DNA of 55,880 nt from Metabacillus litoralis (GCF_020524045.1 NZ_JAIVKL010000026.1:1-55880); one strand, 5' to 3'. Counted from the stretch's first letter, positions 34,970 to 45,320 are shown. Notes: generated by a model from the sequence alone, not told the origin. Translations and numbers: made by a program.

Positions 34970-35203
34970 TTTAGATGTTGGCATCTTTAAGCCATAGCCG
35001 TATTGTAAACAATAAATCAGAACGGTTTCTTACATCTGACTGTTTTTCATGATGACACAACAGTTGATAATTTACTTGTAGCTTCTTAGGCTTCATGCCA
35101 ATAGCTTATAAGGATTGGATAAACATCGTTTCATGATGAAGACGATAATAAAATTACCTATAAGGTCTGTAAATATTTACAGCAAACGATATATAGAAGG
35201 AGT

Positions 35204-36712
35204 ATGAAAACATTGACATTAACGTTTCAAGAATTAGGTTTAAGTTCGTCATTAATGGAATCAATAAGTAAAATGGGGTTTGAAGAGCCATCACCAATAC
35301 AGGCTCAAACAATTCCACTTGGTCTACAAAACAAGGATGTAATTGGACAAGCGCAAACTGGTACAGGTAAAACAGCTGCATTTGGTATTCCACTTATTGA
35401 GAAAATCGACGTAAACAGTAACAGTATTCAGGCTGTCGTTGTAGCACCAACACGTGAGCTTGCAATCCAAGTATCTGAAGAATTGTACAAAATCGGTTAC
35501 CATAAGCGCTCTCGCGTGCTTCCAATTTACGGTGGGCAAGATATTAACCGTCAAATGCGTTCATTAAAGAAGAATCCACATATTATTGTTGGTACTCCGG
35601 GACGTTTATTAGACCATATTAATCGTAAAACTGTGAAATTAAACGCAGTTCATACTATGGTTTTAGATGAAGCAGATGAAATGTTAAACATGGGCTTTAT
35701 TGAGGATATCGAATCAATCCTTTCTAACGTTCCAAGTGATCGTCAAACATTACTTTTCTCTGCAACAATGCCAGATCCAATTCGCCGAATTGCTGAGAAA
35801 TTCATGAAAGACCCTGAGCTAGTTAAAGTGAAAGCAAAAGAAATGACAGTTCCAAACATCACTCAATACTACTTAGAAACACATGAAAGAAAGAAATTTG
35901 ACGTATTAACAAGATTGCTTGATATTCAATCTCCAGAGCTTGCCATTGTTTTTGGTCGTACAAAACGTCGTGTTGATGAGTTATCTGAAGCATTAACTTT
36001 AAGAGGTTATACTGCTGAAGGAATTCATGGTGACTTAACTCAAGCAAAACGTATGTCAACTCTACGCAAGTTCAAAGAAGGCACAATTGAAGTACTAGTT
36101 GCTACAGATGTTGCTGCACGTGGACTTGATATTTCTGGTGTTACTCATGTTTATAACTTTGATGTGCCTCAAGATCCAGAAAGCTATGTTCACCGTATCG
36201 GTCGTACAGGGCGTGCTGGTAAAACAGGTATGGCAATGACTTTTGTTACTCCAAGAGAAATTGACATTGTTAAAAATATCGAGCGTACAACAAATCGCAA
36301 AATGGATCGTATGAAACCACCAACTGTTGATGAAGCAATTGAAAGTCAACAACAAATGACAGTTGAAAAGATCCGTTCTATCGTTGAAAGTGATAACCTT
36401 GCTTTCTACAAGCGTACTGCTGAAGAATTGTTAGAAGAGTTTGATGCACAAGTTGTTGTTGCAGCAGCTATTAAATATATGACAAAAGAGCCAAATTCTG
36501 TAGAAATTAAACTTACAGAAGAAGCACCTATGTATAGATCGAAAAACAAAGGTCGTTCTTCATCTTCATCTAACAATAGAAGAAGAGGCGATAACCGTAG
36601 TAGTGGTGGCGGTAGTGGACAAAAAAATCGTTCATACGGTAACCGCGATAGAGCTAAGAGCGGTAGCGGTGGCCAAAGTAGCAGCAAACGTCGCTACTCT
36701 AATCCGAAATAG
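35204..36712 (+). CDS. cshA: DEAD-box ATP-dependent RNA helicase CshA
   Basis: A 502-residue helicase acting in ribosome assembly and in the RNA degradosome of Gram-positive bacteria. Walker A AQTGTGKT is at 50-57, PTRELAIQ near 82, DEAD at 155-158, then SAT, ARGLD and [10 protein letters not shown]. After the RecA-like domains, a basic Ser/Gly/Arg-rich tail (about 445-502) suits RNA binding. The ATG follows AGAAGGAG. A long leader precedes it. Confidence 0.96.
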   Translation: MKTLTLTFQELGLSSSLMESISKMGFEEPSPIQAQTIPLGLQNKDVIGQAQTGTGKTAAFGIPLIEKIDVNSNSIQAVVVAPTRELAIQVSEELYKIGYHKRSRVLPIYGGQDINRQMRSLKKNPHIIVGTPGRLLDHINRKTVKLNAVHTMVLDEADEMLNMGFIEDIESILSNVPSDRQTLLFSATMPDPIRRIAEKFMKDPELVKVKAKEMTVPNITQYYLETHERKKFDVLTRLLDIQSPELAIVFGRTKRRVDELSEALTLRGYTAEGIHGDLTQAKRMSTLRKFKEGTIEVLVATDVAARGLDISGVTHVYNFDVPQDPESYVHRIGRTGRAGKTGMAMTFVTPREIDIVKNIERTTNRKMDRMKPPTVDEAIESQQQMTVEKIRSIVESDNLAFYKRTAEELLEEFDAQVVVAAAIKYMTKEPNSVEIKLTEEAPMYRSKNKGRSSSSSNNRRRGDNRSSGGGSGQKNRSYGNRDRAKSGSGGQSSSKRRYSNPK

Positions 36713-36720
36713 TAACAAAA

Positions 36721-36750
36721 ATCGAATCCAGTTATGGGTTCGATTTTTTT
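36721..36750 (+). terminator. Terminator after cshA
   Basis: Stem ATCGAATCC/GGGTTCGAT with loop AGTTAT and seven T, 8 bases after the stop. Confidence 0.9.
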
Positions 36751-36800
36751 GTTTGTTTTCTTAATATATCAGAATTTATATGTTTTGTACGTAGTTTGGA

Positions 36801-36922
36801 TGTCTAGCTCCAGCGCCTAGCCCCTCGAGGTCATAAGCCAATTTGCCATGGAAGGCCAAGAACGCCTTCCATGTCAAATCGTCTTATGCTTGTCGGGGCT
36901 GACCAAGGCGCTTGTGCTTTTC
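36801..36922. repeat. 122-bp palindromic repeat, copy A
   Basis: Begins TGTCTAGCTCCAGCGCCTAG and ends CAAGGCGCTTGTGCTTTTCT. It is nearly self-complementary (AGCGCCT with AGGCGCTT, AGCCCC with GGGGCT, GGAAGGC with GCCTTCC in the middle). A second copy in the same orientation is at 44598-44720. Similar sequences are widespread between genes in Bacillus. Confidence 0.85.
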
Positions 36923-36987
36923 TTATGTAGAAAATATCTTATTGAAATCATTACAGTTGGTGAAACTACATGTAGAGGTGATGTTTA

Positions 36988-37953
36988 ATGACGGTCGTTC
37001 GATTAGGGTATGTAGCGATGAGTATGAATCTTCAAAACTGTTCTCCTTCTCAAACCATGACTTTTGCTCAATTTAGTAAAATAAAGGATCGCGAAGCAGC
37101 AATAGCAAAGCTCGAAAAAATTGCGAAGTCGAACCTGCAAAATTGCTTAAGGTTGTTAAGGCATAATGAAGCAAATGATATTAAATTTTTCCGGTTTAGC
37201 TCTAAGCTTATTCCACTAGCCAATCATGATGAACTTCATGATTGGAAGTATATGAATAATTTGGAGGATCCATTAATGGATATTGCTGAATTTATTGCAG
37301 ATCACCCGATGCGAGTAGGTTTTCATCCCGATCATTTTGTTGTATTAAATTCTCAGCAGCCAGATATTTTTAAAATGTCGTTAAAAACATTGCGAATGCA
37401 TGAATTACTATTAAAAGGAATGAATGTCAATCCTGAGCATCGTTGTGTGTTACATATTGGAGGAGCGTATGATAACAAGGAAAAAGCACTAGAACAGTTT
37501 ATTCATAATTGGGGACTAATCCCCGTTTCTATTCAACGAATGTTAATGCTTGAAAATGATGATACTACATTTCATGTAAATGATGCTCTCTATTTGTGTG
37601 AAAAACTAGGTGTGCCGCAAATATTTGATTATCATCATCATCTAGCATATTACGAAGACTTAAATTGGGAACCTCATTGGAAAAGAATTTTGAATACATG
37701 GAAGAATTCTTCTTTGCCTGTAAAAATGCATATTTCTAGCCCTAAAAGCGAGAAGGAATTCCGAGCCCATGCGGATTATATTGATGTTGAGATGTTTATG
37801 GAATTTTTGAATACAGTTAAAGGTGAAACGAAGGAACTTGATTGTATGATTGAAGCGAAGCAAAAAGACAATGCACTGTTTCAATTAGTTCATGATCTTA
37901 AAAGATATTCAGAAATAGAATGGATCGATAAGGCCTCTTTTCATATCAATTAA
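36988..37953 (+). CDS. uvsE: UV DNA damage endonuclease UvsE
   Basis: A 321-residue TIM-barrel endonuclease that nicks DNA 5' of UV photoproducts. Typical features are VRLGYVAMS, RFSSKLIPLANHD, HPDHFVVLNS, LENDDTTF and FDYHHH, which supply metal-binding His, Asp and Glu. The length fits the family. Absent from this position in B. subtilis. The ATG follows GAGGTGATG. Confidence 0.93.
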   Translation: MTVVRLGYVAMSMNLQNCSPSQTMTFAQFSKIKDREAAIAKLEKIAKSNLQNCLRLLRHNEANDIKFFRFSSKLIPLANHDELHDWKYMNNLEDPLMDIAEFIADHPMRVGFHPDHFVVLNSQQPDIFKMSLKTLRMHELLLKGMNVNPEHRCVLHIGGAYDNKEKALEQFIHNWGLIPVSIQRMLMLENDDTTFHVNDALYLCEKLGVPQIFDYHHHLAYYEDLNWEPHWKRILNTWKNSSLPVKMHISSPKSEKEFRAHADYIDVEMFMEFLNTVKGETKELDCMIEAKQKDNALFQLVHDLKRYSEIEWIDKASFHIN

Positions 37954-38277
37954 ATAGTGTAAGTAATGATTATTTTATATGTTATTTGAAAATTTCAGCA
38001 CAAACTACATGTTAAAAATTTATATTAAAATCATGAAAATAATTCCAGTATGCTATAATCAAATGGGATTATTTTCTTTTTGTACGATGAGAAAATATAA
38101 AGTGTAAAGCTATCGTCTTAACTTGGATTGAGCAATTATTTCATTAATTATCTATGAAAAGTATTGGTTCCTTTTATCCAGTGGTTAATCTAACGTAGTA
38201 AATTCATGATCCATGTATTACGTGTATAACTGATTTGGTTTCCATTTGTTTTGATATAAGATATGGGGGGGAGAATT
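37954..38277. other. Intergenic region before the PH-domain genes
   Basis: It contains one extended -10 (TGCTATAAT, 38051-38059) with no good -35, which may serve ydbS with a leader of about 210 bases. I see no other signal. Confidence 0.4.
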
Positions 38278-38757
38278 GTGAGAGAATTACCGAAAAATCA
38301 GATTAGCTTGCAGGCACTGAAGGTTTGGAGAATAAGTGCAGTGATTTCTGCAAGTATATTTTTACTTATTATTATTGCTGGGGGAGTTGGTGTATACTTC
38401 CTTGGGTTTTCCTACTGGATTACGATAGCTTCGGCTCTACTATGGTGTGTTTACTCAGTTGTGACGATCGTTATTATTCCAAAACTTAAACATCGTATGT
38501 GGAGATATGAGGTTCATGAACATGAAATTGATCTTCAATATGGGCTCTTCATCATTAAACGAGTATTAATACCCATGGTGAGAGTGCAGCATGTTGATAC
38601 ACATCAAGGACCTTTATTAAGGAAACATAAATTAGCTTCCATAGAGATTTCTACTGCTGCTACTAAACATGAAATACCTGCATTAGAGATTGAAGAAGCT
38701 GATGTTCTGAGGGATTATATCTCGAAGCTAGCTAGGGTGACTGATGATGATGTTTAA
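38278..38757 (+). CDS. ydbS: PH-domain membrane protein YdbS
   Basis: A 159-residue protein with two membrane helices (about 19-45 and 50-70) and one bacterial PH domain (bPH2) after them. The GTG start is chosen because GGGGGGA precedes it and it gives the B. subtilis-like N-terminus MRELPKNQIS; an ATG five codons upstream would overlap the binding site. In the family it acts with YdbT and affects resistance to amylolysin-type bacteriocins. It overlaps ydbT by 14 bases. Confidence 0.87.
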   Translation: MRELPKNQISLQALKVWRISAVISASIFLLIIIAGGVGVYFLGFSYWITIASALLWCVYSVVTIVIIPKLKHRMWRYEVHEHEIDLQYGLFIIKRVLIPMVRVQHVDTHQGPLLRKHKLASIEISTAATKHEIPALEIEEADVLRDYISKLARVTDDDV

Positions 38758-40207
38758 GCCAAAGCGAATTCATCCTGTAGGAATGATCCTATCGTTTGTG
38801 AAAATGATTAAATCATATATCATACCTGCCATTGTTTTCTTTTTTGTCGTTGTAGAGGAGTCATTTAATTTATATTTTATCATTGGTGGTATTTGTTTAG
38901 TTTTAATCATTGTCATTGTTAGTGTGCTAGGATGGTTAAAGTTCACCTACTGGATTGAAGATGGAGAATTTAGAATTGAGTATGGTGTTATTGTAAAGAA
39001 GAAGCGCTATATTCCAATCGAAAGAATTCAATCAATTAATAGCAGTGCCGGTATTATTCAACAAATCTTTCGTTTAGTAAAGGTACAAATAGAAACTGCT
39101 GGTGGTGGTATGGAGGCAGAAGCAGTTTTAACAGCAATAAGTAAAAGTGAAGCTGAAGCGATTGAACAAGCTCTTGCTTCTTATAAGCATCAACTAACTG
39201 AAGAGCCTATAGAAGAAGATGAATTAATCGAAAAGCCGGATTATCCTTCCTATAAAATAAAACCTAAGGAATTATTTGTGGCGGCATCTACTTCAAGTGG
39301 TATTGGCGTAATCATTTCTGCAGTAGCGGCATTTCTATCGCAATTTGATGAGTTTATACCTTATGAAAAGTTGTTAGATCGCTTTGATTTTCTAGCAAAT
39401 GCTAGCTTTACGCTATACGCGATATTAGTGTTTTTTGGCTTTTTCATTGCATGGGTATTAAGTGTGATCGGTGTTCTTTTAAAATATGCATTTTTCACTG
39501 TAACTAAGATTGATGATGAAATTAAAATTTCTAGAGGAATTTTTGAAAAAAGGCAAATATCTATTCCGTTAACTCGTATCCAAGCAATTAAAGTTGTGCA
39601 AAATCCCTTAAGACAATTATTAGGCTACTCAACTGTGTATATTGAAAGTGCAGGAGGGACAGCGGGTGATGATGGAGGATCTTCTACCATTGTATTTCCT
39701 GTTATTCAAAAAAAAGATTTGATGAATCTTTTAGATACATATCTTCCTAATTTTAAGCTAAATGAAGAAGTGTATTCTTTGCCTAAACGCTCAATGAGTA
39801 GATATATAATAAGAAAAGCTCTCTTAGCGTTGATCGTCATTGTACCAGTAAGTTATCTTCTTTTTCCGTGGGGGCTGTTGTCAATACTATTACTGCTAGT
39901 TGGAATTCTTTGGGGATATCAAACCTTTAAAGATACAGGGTGGTATATCGTAGACAATCAGTTGCAATTAGCTTATCGATTTGTTTCAAAGTCGACAATT
40001 TTAGTTCGGAGAAACAGAATTCAATCTATTAATCATACGAAAACCTTTTTTCAGGAAAAAAAATCACTAAAAACGTTTAGAGTATCAATAAAATCCGGCA
40101 TAGTCGGGAAAAGCTTTTCAATTAAAGATATGGATGATCAAGATGTGGAAAAGTTATTATCTTGGTATTCTTATTCCTCAGAAAACAAAACCAGACACAA
40201 TCTCTAA
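38744..40207 (+). CDS. ydbT: Multi-PH-domain membrane protein YdbT
   Basis: A 487-residue protein with three bPH2 domains alternating with membrane helix pairs (about 15-65, 185-250, 355-390). The repeated pattern I-x-R-x-R-I-Q-S/A-I at each domain shows internal duplication. Partner of YdbS. Three consecutive ATGs (38744, 38747, 38750) could start it. The stop lies within a terminator stem. Confidence 0.87.
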   Translation: MMMFKPKRIHPVGMILSFVKMIKSYIIPAIVFFFVVVEESFNLYFIIGGICLVLIIVIVSVLGWLKFTYWIEDGEFRIEYGVIVKKKRYIPIERIQSINSSAGIIQQIFRLVKVQIETAGGGMEAEAVLTAISKSEAEAIEQALASYKHQLTEEPIEEDELIEKPDYPSYKIKPKELFVAASTSSGIGVIISAVAAFLSQFDEFIPYEKLLDRFDFLANASFTLYAILVFFGFFIAWVLSVIGVLLKYAFFTVTKIDDEIKISRGIFEKRQISIPLTRIQAIKVVQNPLRQLLGYSTVYIESAGGTAGDDGGSSTIVFPVIQKKDLMNLLDTYLPNFKLNEEVYSLPKRSMSRYIIRKALLALIVIVPVSYLLFPWGLLSILLLLVGILWGYQTFKDTGWYIVDNQLQLAYRFVSKSTILVRRNRIQSINHTKTFFQEKKSLKTFRVSIKSGIVGKSFSIKDMDDQDVEKLLSWYSYSSENKTRHNL

Positions 40208-40223
40208 GTGTCTGGTTTTGTTT
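40183..40223 (+). terminator. Terminator overlapping the ydbT stop codon
   Basis: A 15-bp perfect stem AACAAAACCAGACAC/GTGTCTGGTTTTGTT with a 9-base loop. The ydbT stop (40205-40207) is in the loop. Confidence 0.85.
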
Positions 40224-40316
40224 AAAATATGCTTTTAGTGTCTAGATTGGGACTATCAGCGAGTGGAAGCTGAAGGGATGATAATGTCAATATCCGCTTC
40301 TATTTTTCACAATGAT

Positions 40317-41048
40317 TTAAAGAAATCGAGATAAAACCCCTATTAAAATGATCATGAAGAAAATCACCCAAAAAACTCCCTTAAAGGTCCATTTCCCCAA
40401 TTTCCATTGAAATGGTGTTGAGCTTCTTGTTGAAGTATAAGTTGTTTCATGGACAAAGTGAGTTCTCTTTTTAATAAATAATGGTGCTAAAATAAATCCT
40501 CCGATAAATCCGAAAATATGGGCAATGACATTTATATTTGTATTGAGAAAAGTCATGATTAAGCCTATGACTAAAATGCTAATAATGATTTGTGAGTTCG
40601 CTTTATCAATTGTTCCCTTTCTAAAGTAAACCATGAATAGATATGTACCAAATAACCCGAAAATAGCTCCAGATGCCCCGATATGAACATATTGTAATGG
40701 TTCGAAGAGAAAGGTCGCAATATTAGCAATGATGCCCGCACCTACATATAAAATAATGAATTTTGTCTTTTTTAAAAATCTTTCTAATGCTGGTGCGAAT
40801 AAGATAAGTGAAATGGTATTAAAGAAAACATGACCAAAACTAATGTGAAGAAAGATCGGCGTAATTAATCTCCAATATTCACCATATGCAATCCCAGTGT
40901 TATATCCTTCTAATAAACGTAAAGATATTTGTATAGAAGGAAGAGGGATTTGAAATAACAACCAAAAAAATAGATGAATACCGACTATGACCGAAACGAC
41001 TGGATATAATCGAAGAAAGGATTGGAAACTTTCTGTTCTAGTAAACAT
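40317..41048 (-). CDS. Rhomboid family intramembrane serine protease
   Basis: A 243-residue six-helix rhomboid corresponding to B. subtilis YdcA. Catalytic S126 is in GASGAIFG and H177 in AHIFGFIGG; the helix-2 pattern HISFGHVFFN is conserved. Unlike YqgP (GluP) it has no TPR extension. Substrates unknown. The ATG follows AAGGAG. Confidence 0.9.
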   Translation of the reverse strand: MFTRTESFQSFLRLYPVVSVIVGIHLFFWLLFQIPLPSIQISLRLLEGYNTGIAYGEYWRLITPIFLHISFGHVFFNTISLILFAPALERFLKKTKFIILYVGAGIIANIATFLFEPLQYVHIGASGAIFGLFGTYLFMVYFRKGTIDKANSQIIISILVIGLIMTFLNTNINVIAHIFGFIGGFILAPLFIKKRTHFVHETTYTSTRSSTPFQWKLGKWTFKGVFWVIFFMIILIGVLSRFL

Positions 41049-41229
41049 AACTTTTTGCTCCTTTTCATTATTTTCTCTATTTATTATCTAATTATTAAGA
41101 AGCTATAAAGTGTGATTTTTACCACGAGTAAAATCACATTGTGGAAATCTCACTTTATACTAACATGAATATGTACAAGTTGTATAAAATAGTACTATAA
41201 AAGGCTTATTGGAAGGTGTTGTTTACATA

Positions 41230-41592
41230 ATGATTATGGGGATTGGTTTAGACATTATTGAACTTGATCGAATAAGAAGGATCGTTGATCGGCAACCGGG
41301 ATTTATCAAACGAATTTTGACTTTAAATGAAATAGAAAAATTCGCTTCTCTTTCAAAAGAACGAAAAGTTGAATTTTTAGCAGGAAGATTTGCTGTAAAA
41401 GAGGCATACTCCAAAGCCTTAGGGACAGGAATAGGAGAGGAAATAAGCTTTCAAGATATAGAAGTAATAAATGATGACAAAGGAAAGCCTGTTATTAAAA
41501 TTTTAAATGACAAGCAGGAAGAAGTCTCTACACATGTTACCATCACACATACTCGGCAATATGCTGCTGCGCAAGTAATTTTAGAGCAATAA
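41230..41592 (+). CDS. acpS: Holo-acyl carrier protein synthase AcpS
   Basis: A 120-residue enzyme that transfers phosphopantetheine from CoA to ACP for fatty-acid synthesis. Magnesium ligands D8 (GIGLDIIEL) and E58 (FAVKEAYSKA) are present. ATG 41230 gives the family start MIxGIGLD; an ATG seven codons upstream is in the binding-site region GGAAGGTG. Confidence 0.95.
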   Translation: MIMGIGLDIIELDRIRRIVDRQPGFIKRILTLNEIEKFASLSKERKVEFLAGRFAVKEAYSKALGTGIGEEISFQDIEVINDDKGKPVIKILNDKQEEVSTHVTITHTRQYAAAQVILEQ

Positions 41593-41610
41593 GATCGTTT
41601 AAAGGCATTA

Positions 41611-41650
41611 GCCACTCATATTTATCGATACTTTATGGGTGGCTCTTTAT
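41611..41650 (+). terminator. Terminator after acpS
   Basis: Stem GCCACTCA/TGGGTGGC (one G-T pair) with a 17-base loop, followed by TCTTT. Moderate strength. Confidence 0.6.
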
Positions 41651-41814
41651 CGTATAATAAATGCTTATTTTAACATGAATGATCTTATTTCCCTCTGCAA
41701 ACTCTACCTTTACATTTCGGCTATTCTTCTCAAGTTCAAGTCCAAGCCTTTTTCTCCTAGCGATTTATATGTTAAACACGAAAAATTCAGCGCATAAGTT
41801 TTAGGTGTTTCTAA

Positions 41815-41859
41815 AGTGAATGCCTGTAACGGAAATCAACAACAAAGTCTAACAGAGCT
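41815..41859. repeat. Fragment of the REP-like repeat
   Basis: GTGAATGCCTGTAACGGAAA then CAACAACAAAGTCTAACAGAGC matches the right end of 25279-25484. The rest of the 500-base gap between acpS and ydcC shows nothing else I can support. Confidence 0.65.
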
Positions 41860-42091
41860 AAATAATAAGGATCCTCGGGTAATATTAGTAAATTTTAAAG
41901 CTAGTCTGCATATTTGGAAAGTTTGTCTCATATATTTGGTAATGCGATAGGGAAGACAAGTTGTTGTTTTAAGAATCATCTATTTCTTTTGTCTTTTTAA
42001 TAATTTAATAGAAAGATGTAGCTAAATGAGATGAGTCTAGCAATAACGATCTTCCTTTTTAACGTTATATGAAGCAAAGGGGTTGAAAAAG

Positions 42092-43114
42092 TTGAAAAAA
42101 AGCTTTGTGTTATTTTTAGTAGGGCTTTTAGCAGTAGTTGCTCTAGCTGGGTGCGGTGAGAAATCACAAGCTGATGTCGTTCAAGCGTTAGAAAAGAAGA
42201 TTGAAGAAATGTCTGGGTATAAAGCGAAGGGGAAAATGACTCTTCAAACGGGAAGTGAACCACAGGAATATGAAATTGAAATTTGGCATAAGGGACCAAC
42301 ATATTATCGTGTGAACCTTAAAAATTCTCAAAAAGAACAAAGCCAAATGATTTTGCGAAATGATGAAGGTGTTTTTGTTTTAACTCCAGCACTTAATAAA
42401 AGTTTCCGTTTCCAAAGTGACTGGCCACAAAACAGTAGCCAAGCTTATCTTTATGAGTCTTTAGTAAAGGATATCTTAAAAGATGGAGCAGAGGCGAAGT
42501 TTAGTTCAGCTGAAAATCAATATGTTTTTGAAACAAAAACAAATTATCAAAATAACAAAATGCTCCCTATCCAGGAAATCACTTTTGATAAAAAGAGCTT
42601 AGCTCCTTCTATGGTAAAAGTCATGGATACAGATCGCAATCCACTTGTTGTAGTAGAATTTTCTAGCTTTGAATTCAACGCTTCATTTGATGATAACTCA
42701 TTTGATGTTGAGAAAAACATGTCTAGTGCACAAATCGAAGTTCCAACTATGGCAACAGGTGATCGTGAGCCATTCGCTGTGAAATATCCATTAGAACAGC
42801 CTAACGGAGTTAAATTAGTAAAGGAAACAGAGATTGATACTGAAAATGGTAAAAGAGTAATTTTAACATTTGATGGAGAAAAGTCATTTACTCTCATCCA
42901 AGAAAGTGCTGAAATTGCTACACCGGCTTCAGCTTCAACTTCAACATATGTAAATGGTACACCAGCTGATTTAGGATTCACTATTGGTGCAATGTCTGAC
43001 ACATCTCTAACATGGACACATGATGGAGTTGATTATATGTTAGCATCTGAAGATTTAACAACAGATGAATTGCTAATGGTAGCTAAGTCAGTACAAGGTC
43101 AAACAGCAAAATAA
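42092..43114 (+). CDS. ydcC: Lipoprotein YdcC (LolA-like fold)
   Basis: A 340-residue lipoprotein; signal peptide ends in lipobox LAGC with C21. The mature part resembles the outer-membrane lipoprotein-carrier (LolA/YdcC) superfamily and the B. subtilis sporulation lipoprotein YdcC. TTG 42092 is preferred because AAAGGGG is 9 bases upstream; TTG 42083 touches that site. It sits between acpS and alr as in B. subtilis. Confidence 0.87.
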   Translation: MKKSFVLFLVGLLAVVALAGCGEKSQADVVQALEKKIEEMSGYKAKGKMTLQTGSEPQEYEIEIWHKGPTYYRVNLKNSQKEQSQMILRNDEGVFVLTPALNKSFRFQSDWPQNSSQAYLYESLVKDILKDGAEAKFSSAENQYVFETKTNYQNNKMLPIQEITFDKKSLAPSMVKVMDTDRNPLVVVEFSSFEFNASFDDNSFDVEKNMSSAQIEVPTMATGDREPFAVKYPLEQPNGVKLVKETEIDTENGKRVILTFDGEKSFTLIQESAEIATPASASTSTYVNGTPADLGFTIGAMSDTSLTWTHDGVDYMLASEDLTTDELLMVAKSVQGQTAK

Positions 43115-43125
43115 CAAGAAAAATG

Positions 43126-43150
43126 GGGTGGTACAATCCACCCTTTTTTT
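43126..43150 (+). terminator. Terminator after ydcC
   Basis: Stem GGGTGG/CCACCC, loop TACAAT, seven T. Confidence 0.9.
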
Positions 43151-43235
43151 GATGGTTTAATAAAGGAAGCAGCATTTATCTACTGAACTCAACCAGTCAT
43201 GTATCCAATTACTCATTATTTTTTTGCGTCACCAT

Positions 43236-43265
43236 TTGACAATTCTATAGTATAGTCGAGATAAT
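43236..43265 (+). promoter_or_regulatory. Sigma-A promoter of alr
   Basis: Perfect TTGACA, 18 bases, GATAAT, 38 bases before the chosen alr start. Confidence 0.65.
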
Positions 43266-43302
43266 TATTTCAATAGTAAGCAGGATGAGGAAGTGGATTA
43301 GG

Positions 43303-44457
43303 ATGCAGTCTGGGTTTTACCGAGATACATGGGTAGAAGTAAATTTAGATGCGATAAAACAAAATGTTGTATCAATGAAACGGCATATTGGTGACGAGAT
43401 AGATATTATTGCTGTTGTAAAGGCAAATGGCTATGGTCATGGAGCTGAACAGGTTGCTAAAGCAGCTATTGATGCTGGTGCAACAATGCTAGCTGTAGCC
43501 TTTTTAGATGAGGCGATTTCACTAAGAAATGCAGAGATTAATGCGCCAATTTTAGTCATGGGAGCAACACGTCCAAGTGATGTTAATGTGGCCATTCAAT
43601 ATAATGTCACTTTAACAGTTTTTTCGATCGATTGGCTAAAGGACGCTGAAAGATATATTACGAATGAGGAGCTACATTTTCACATTAAGTTAGATACTGG
43701 AATGGGACGTTTAGGTGTAAGAGATGAAGCTGAATTAAAGAGTATGTTTGTTCATGCCAATCAATCACCTCACTTTGTTATAGATGGGATATTCACTCAT
43801 TTTGCAACTGCGGACGAAACAGATTCTGGATATTTTGATGAACAATATGGAAAGTTTGAAACACTATTAGCGAGTGTTCCACATCAAAAGCTTGTTGTGC
43901 ATTGTGCGAATAGTGCTACTGCATTAAAATATCAACGGAAATTATATAATGCCATACGATTAGGTATATCAATGTATGGTTTAACTCCATCAATAGAAAT
44001 GAAGAAAAAGTTACCATATGAACTACAAGAAGCATTCTCATTACAGTCAAAGCTGGTTCATGTTAAAAAGATAACAAAAGGTGAAAAGGTAAGTTATGGT
44101 GCAACATACGAAGCTAAAGATGATGAATGGATTGGAACAATCCCAATTGGATATGCTGACGGTTGGGCGAGGCACTTGAAGGATTTTGAAGTGTTGGTGG
44201 AGAATAAAAGAGTACCATTAGTAGGAAGAATCTGTATGGATCAATGTATGGTAAAACTTCCTCATCATCTGCCTATAGGTACGCAAGTGACGTTAATTGG
44301 TCAACAACATGACCAGATCATTTCCATTGATGATGTTGCGAATTATCTTGATACAATCAATTATGAAGTTCCGTGTATGATAACTTCACGAGTTCCGCGT
44401 ATTTTTTTGGAAAATATGAGTATAATTGAAAAGGTTAATCCTATTTTAAAAAGATAA
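43303..44457 (+). CDS. alr: Alanine racemase
   Basis: A 384-residue PLP enzyme making D-alanine for the wall. The PLP lysine K40 is in VVKANGYGHG; KVSYGATY carries the catalytic tyrosine region, and RICMDQCMV is conserved. ATG 43303 matches the B. subtilis N-terminus (FYRDTW soon after Met) and has GAGGAAG upstream; ATG 43285 would add six residues. Confidence 0.95.
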   Translation: MQSGFYRDTWVEVNLDAIKQNVVSMKRHIGDEIDIIAVVKANGYGHGAEQVAKAAIDAGATMLAVAFLDEAISLRNAEINAPILVMGATRPSDVNVAIQYNVTLTVFSIDWLKDAERYITNEELHFHIKLDTGMGRLGVRDEAELKSMFVHANQSPHFVIDGIFTHFATADETDSGYFDEQYGKFETLLASVPHQKLVVHCANSATALKYQRKLYNAIRLGISMYGLTPSIEMKKKLPYELQEAFSLQSKLVHVKKITKGEKVSYGATYEAKDDEWIGTIPIGYADGWARHLKDFEVLVENKRVPLVGRICMDQCMVKLPHHLPIGTQVTLIGQQHDQIISIDDVANYLDTINYEVPCMITSRVPRIFLENMSIIEKVNPILKR

Positions 44458-44597
44458 ATATTAAGCGGTTGTGAAACAGTTTGTTGTTTTGCAGAAGTGC
44501 CTAGTTTCCTGTGATCATATATGTATCTTAAATCTATTTAGGCGTTTGTGCTTTACTTATAAGATCAGAAAGTATAAAAATTCTGCACATATTTTGG

Positions 44598-44720
44598 TGT
44601 CTAGCTCCAGCACCTAGCCCCTCGAGGTCATAAGCCAATTTACCTTTGAAGGCCAAGAACGCCTTCCATGTCAAATCGTCTTATGCTTGTCGAGGCTGAC
44701 CAAGGCGCTTGTGCTTTTCT
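44598..44720. repeat. 123-bp palindromic repeat, copy B
   Basis: Nearly identical to 36801-36922, same orientation (TGTCTAGCTCCAGCACCTAG to GGCGCTTGTGCTTTTCT). It sits in the 577-base gap between alr and ndoAI; the remaining 310 bases to ndoAI show no clear signal. Confidence 0.85.
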
Positions 44721-45034
44721 ATCCAAACATTGTTAACTTGAGAAATAAAATCATGTTTATGAATAATTACCCTTTACATGACGATAATATTGAAGGGTAA
44801 TGTTTCGGCTAATAAGATTGTTTAAAAAATGGAACTTGCAGTAATCTGATGATCTTAAAGTGGGAATGTATGAATCTTATTCAAGAATTAAATGTATCAT
44901 TGGGCTTTAGTTTATGAAGATTTGGTCTAAGAGCCTTATGTTTCTAAGGAAAAGACTTTGCTTCTCGAGCTGTAGATGTTATTATTAAAGTTGGAATGAA
45001 TAATAGGTGGTAAGTTTGGTGGAGGTGTGTGTTT

Positions 45035-45316
45035 GTGTCTGAATCCAGCGCGACAACAGAAATCTTAATTCAGTTACCTCAAGCATTAGTATCAGAATTA
45101 GATGGACTAGTAAAACAGGAGAACGGAAACAGAAACGAGCTTATTTATCAAGCAACTAAAATGTACATTCGTGAGCGTAAAAAGCGCCAGATTCGCGAAT
45201 CTATGAGACGTGGTTACATGGAAATGGCGAAAATTAATCTTAACATTGCATCCGAAGCATTTTTGGCAGAATCTGAGGCTGACCATACCGTTGAACGCTT
45301 AGTAAGCGGGGGTTAA
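45035..45316 (+). CDS. ndoAI: Antitoxin EndoAI (MazE-like, ribbon-helix-helix)
   Basis: A 93-residue antitoxin. The N-terminal ribbon-helix-helix (about 8-50) has [16 protein letters not shown]; the C-terminal [15 protein letters not shown]...VERLVSGG binds the toxin and is nearly identical to B. subtilis YdcD. The second GTG (45035) is the start: GGAGGTG lies 7 bases upstream and MSESS matches the family. The toxin gene follows after 4 bases. Confidence 0.94.
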   Translation: MSESSATTEILIQLPQALVSELDGLVKQENGNRNELIYQATKMYIRERKKRQIRESMRRGYMEMAKINLNIASEAFLAESEADHTVERLVSGG

Positions 45317-45320
45317 TCAT

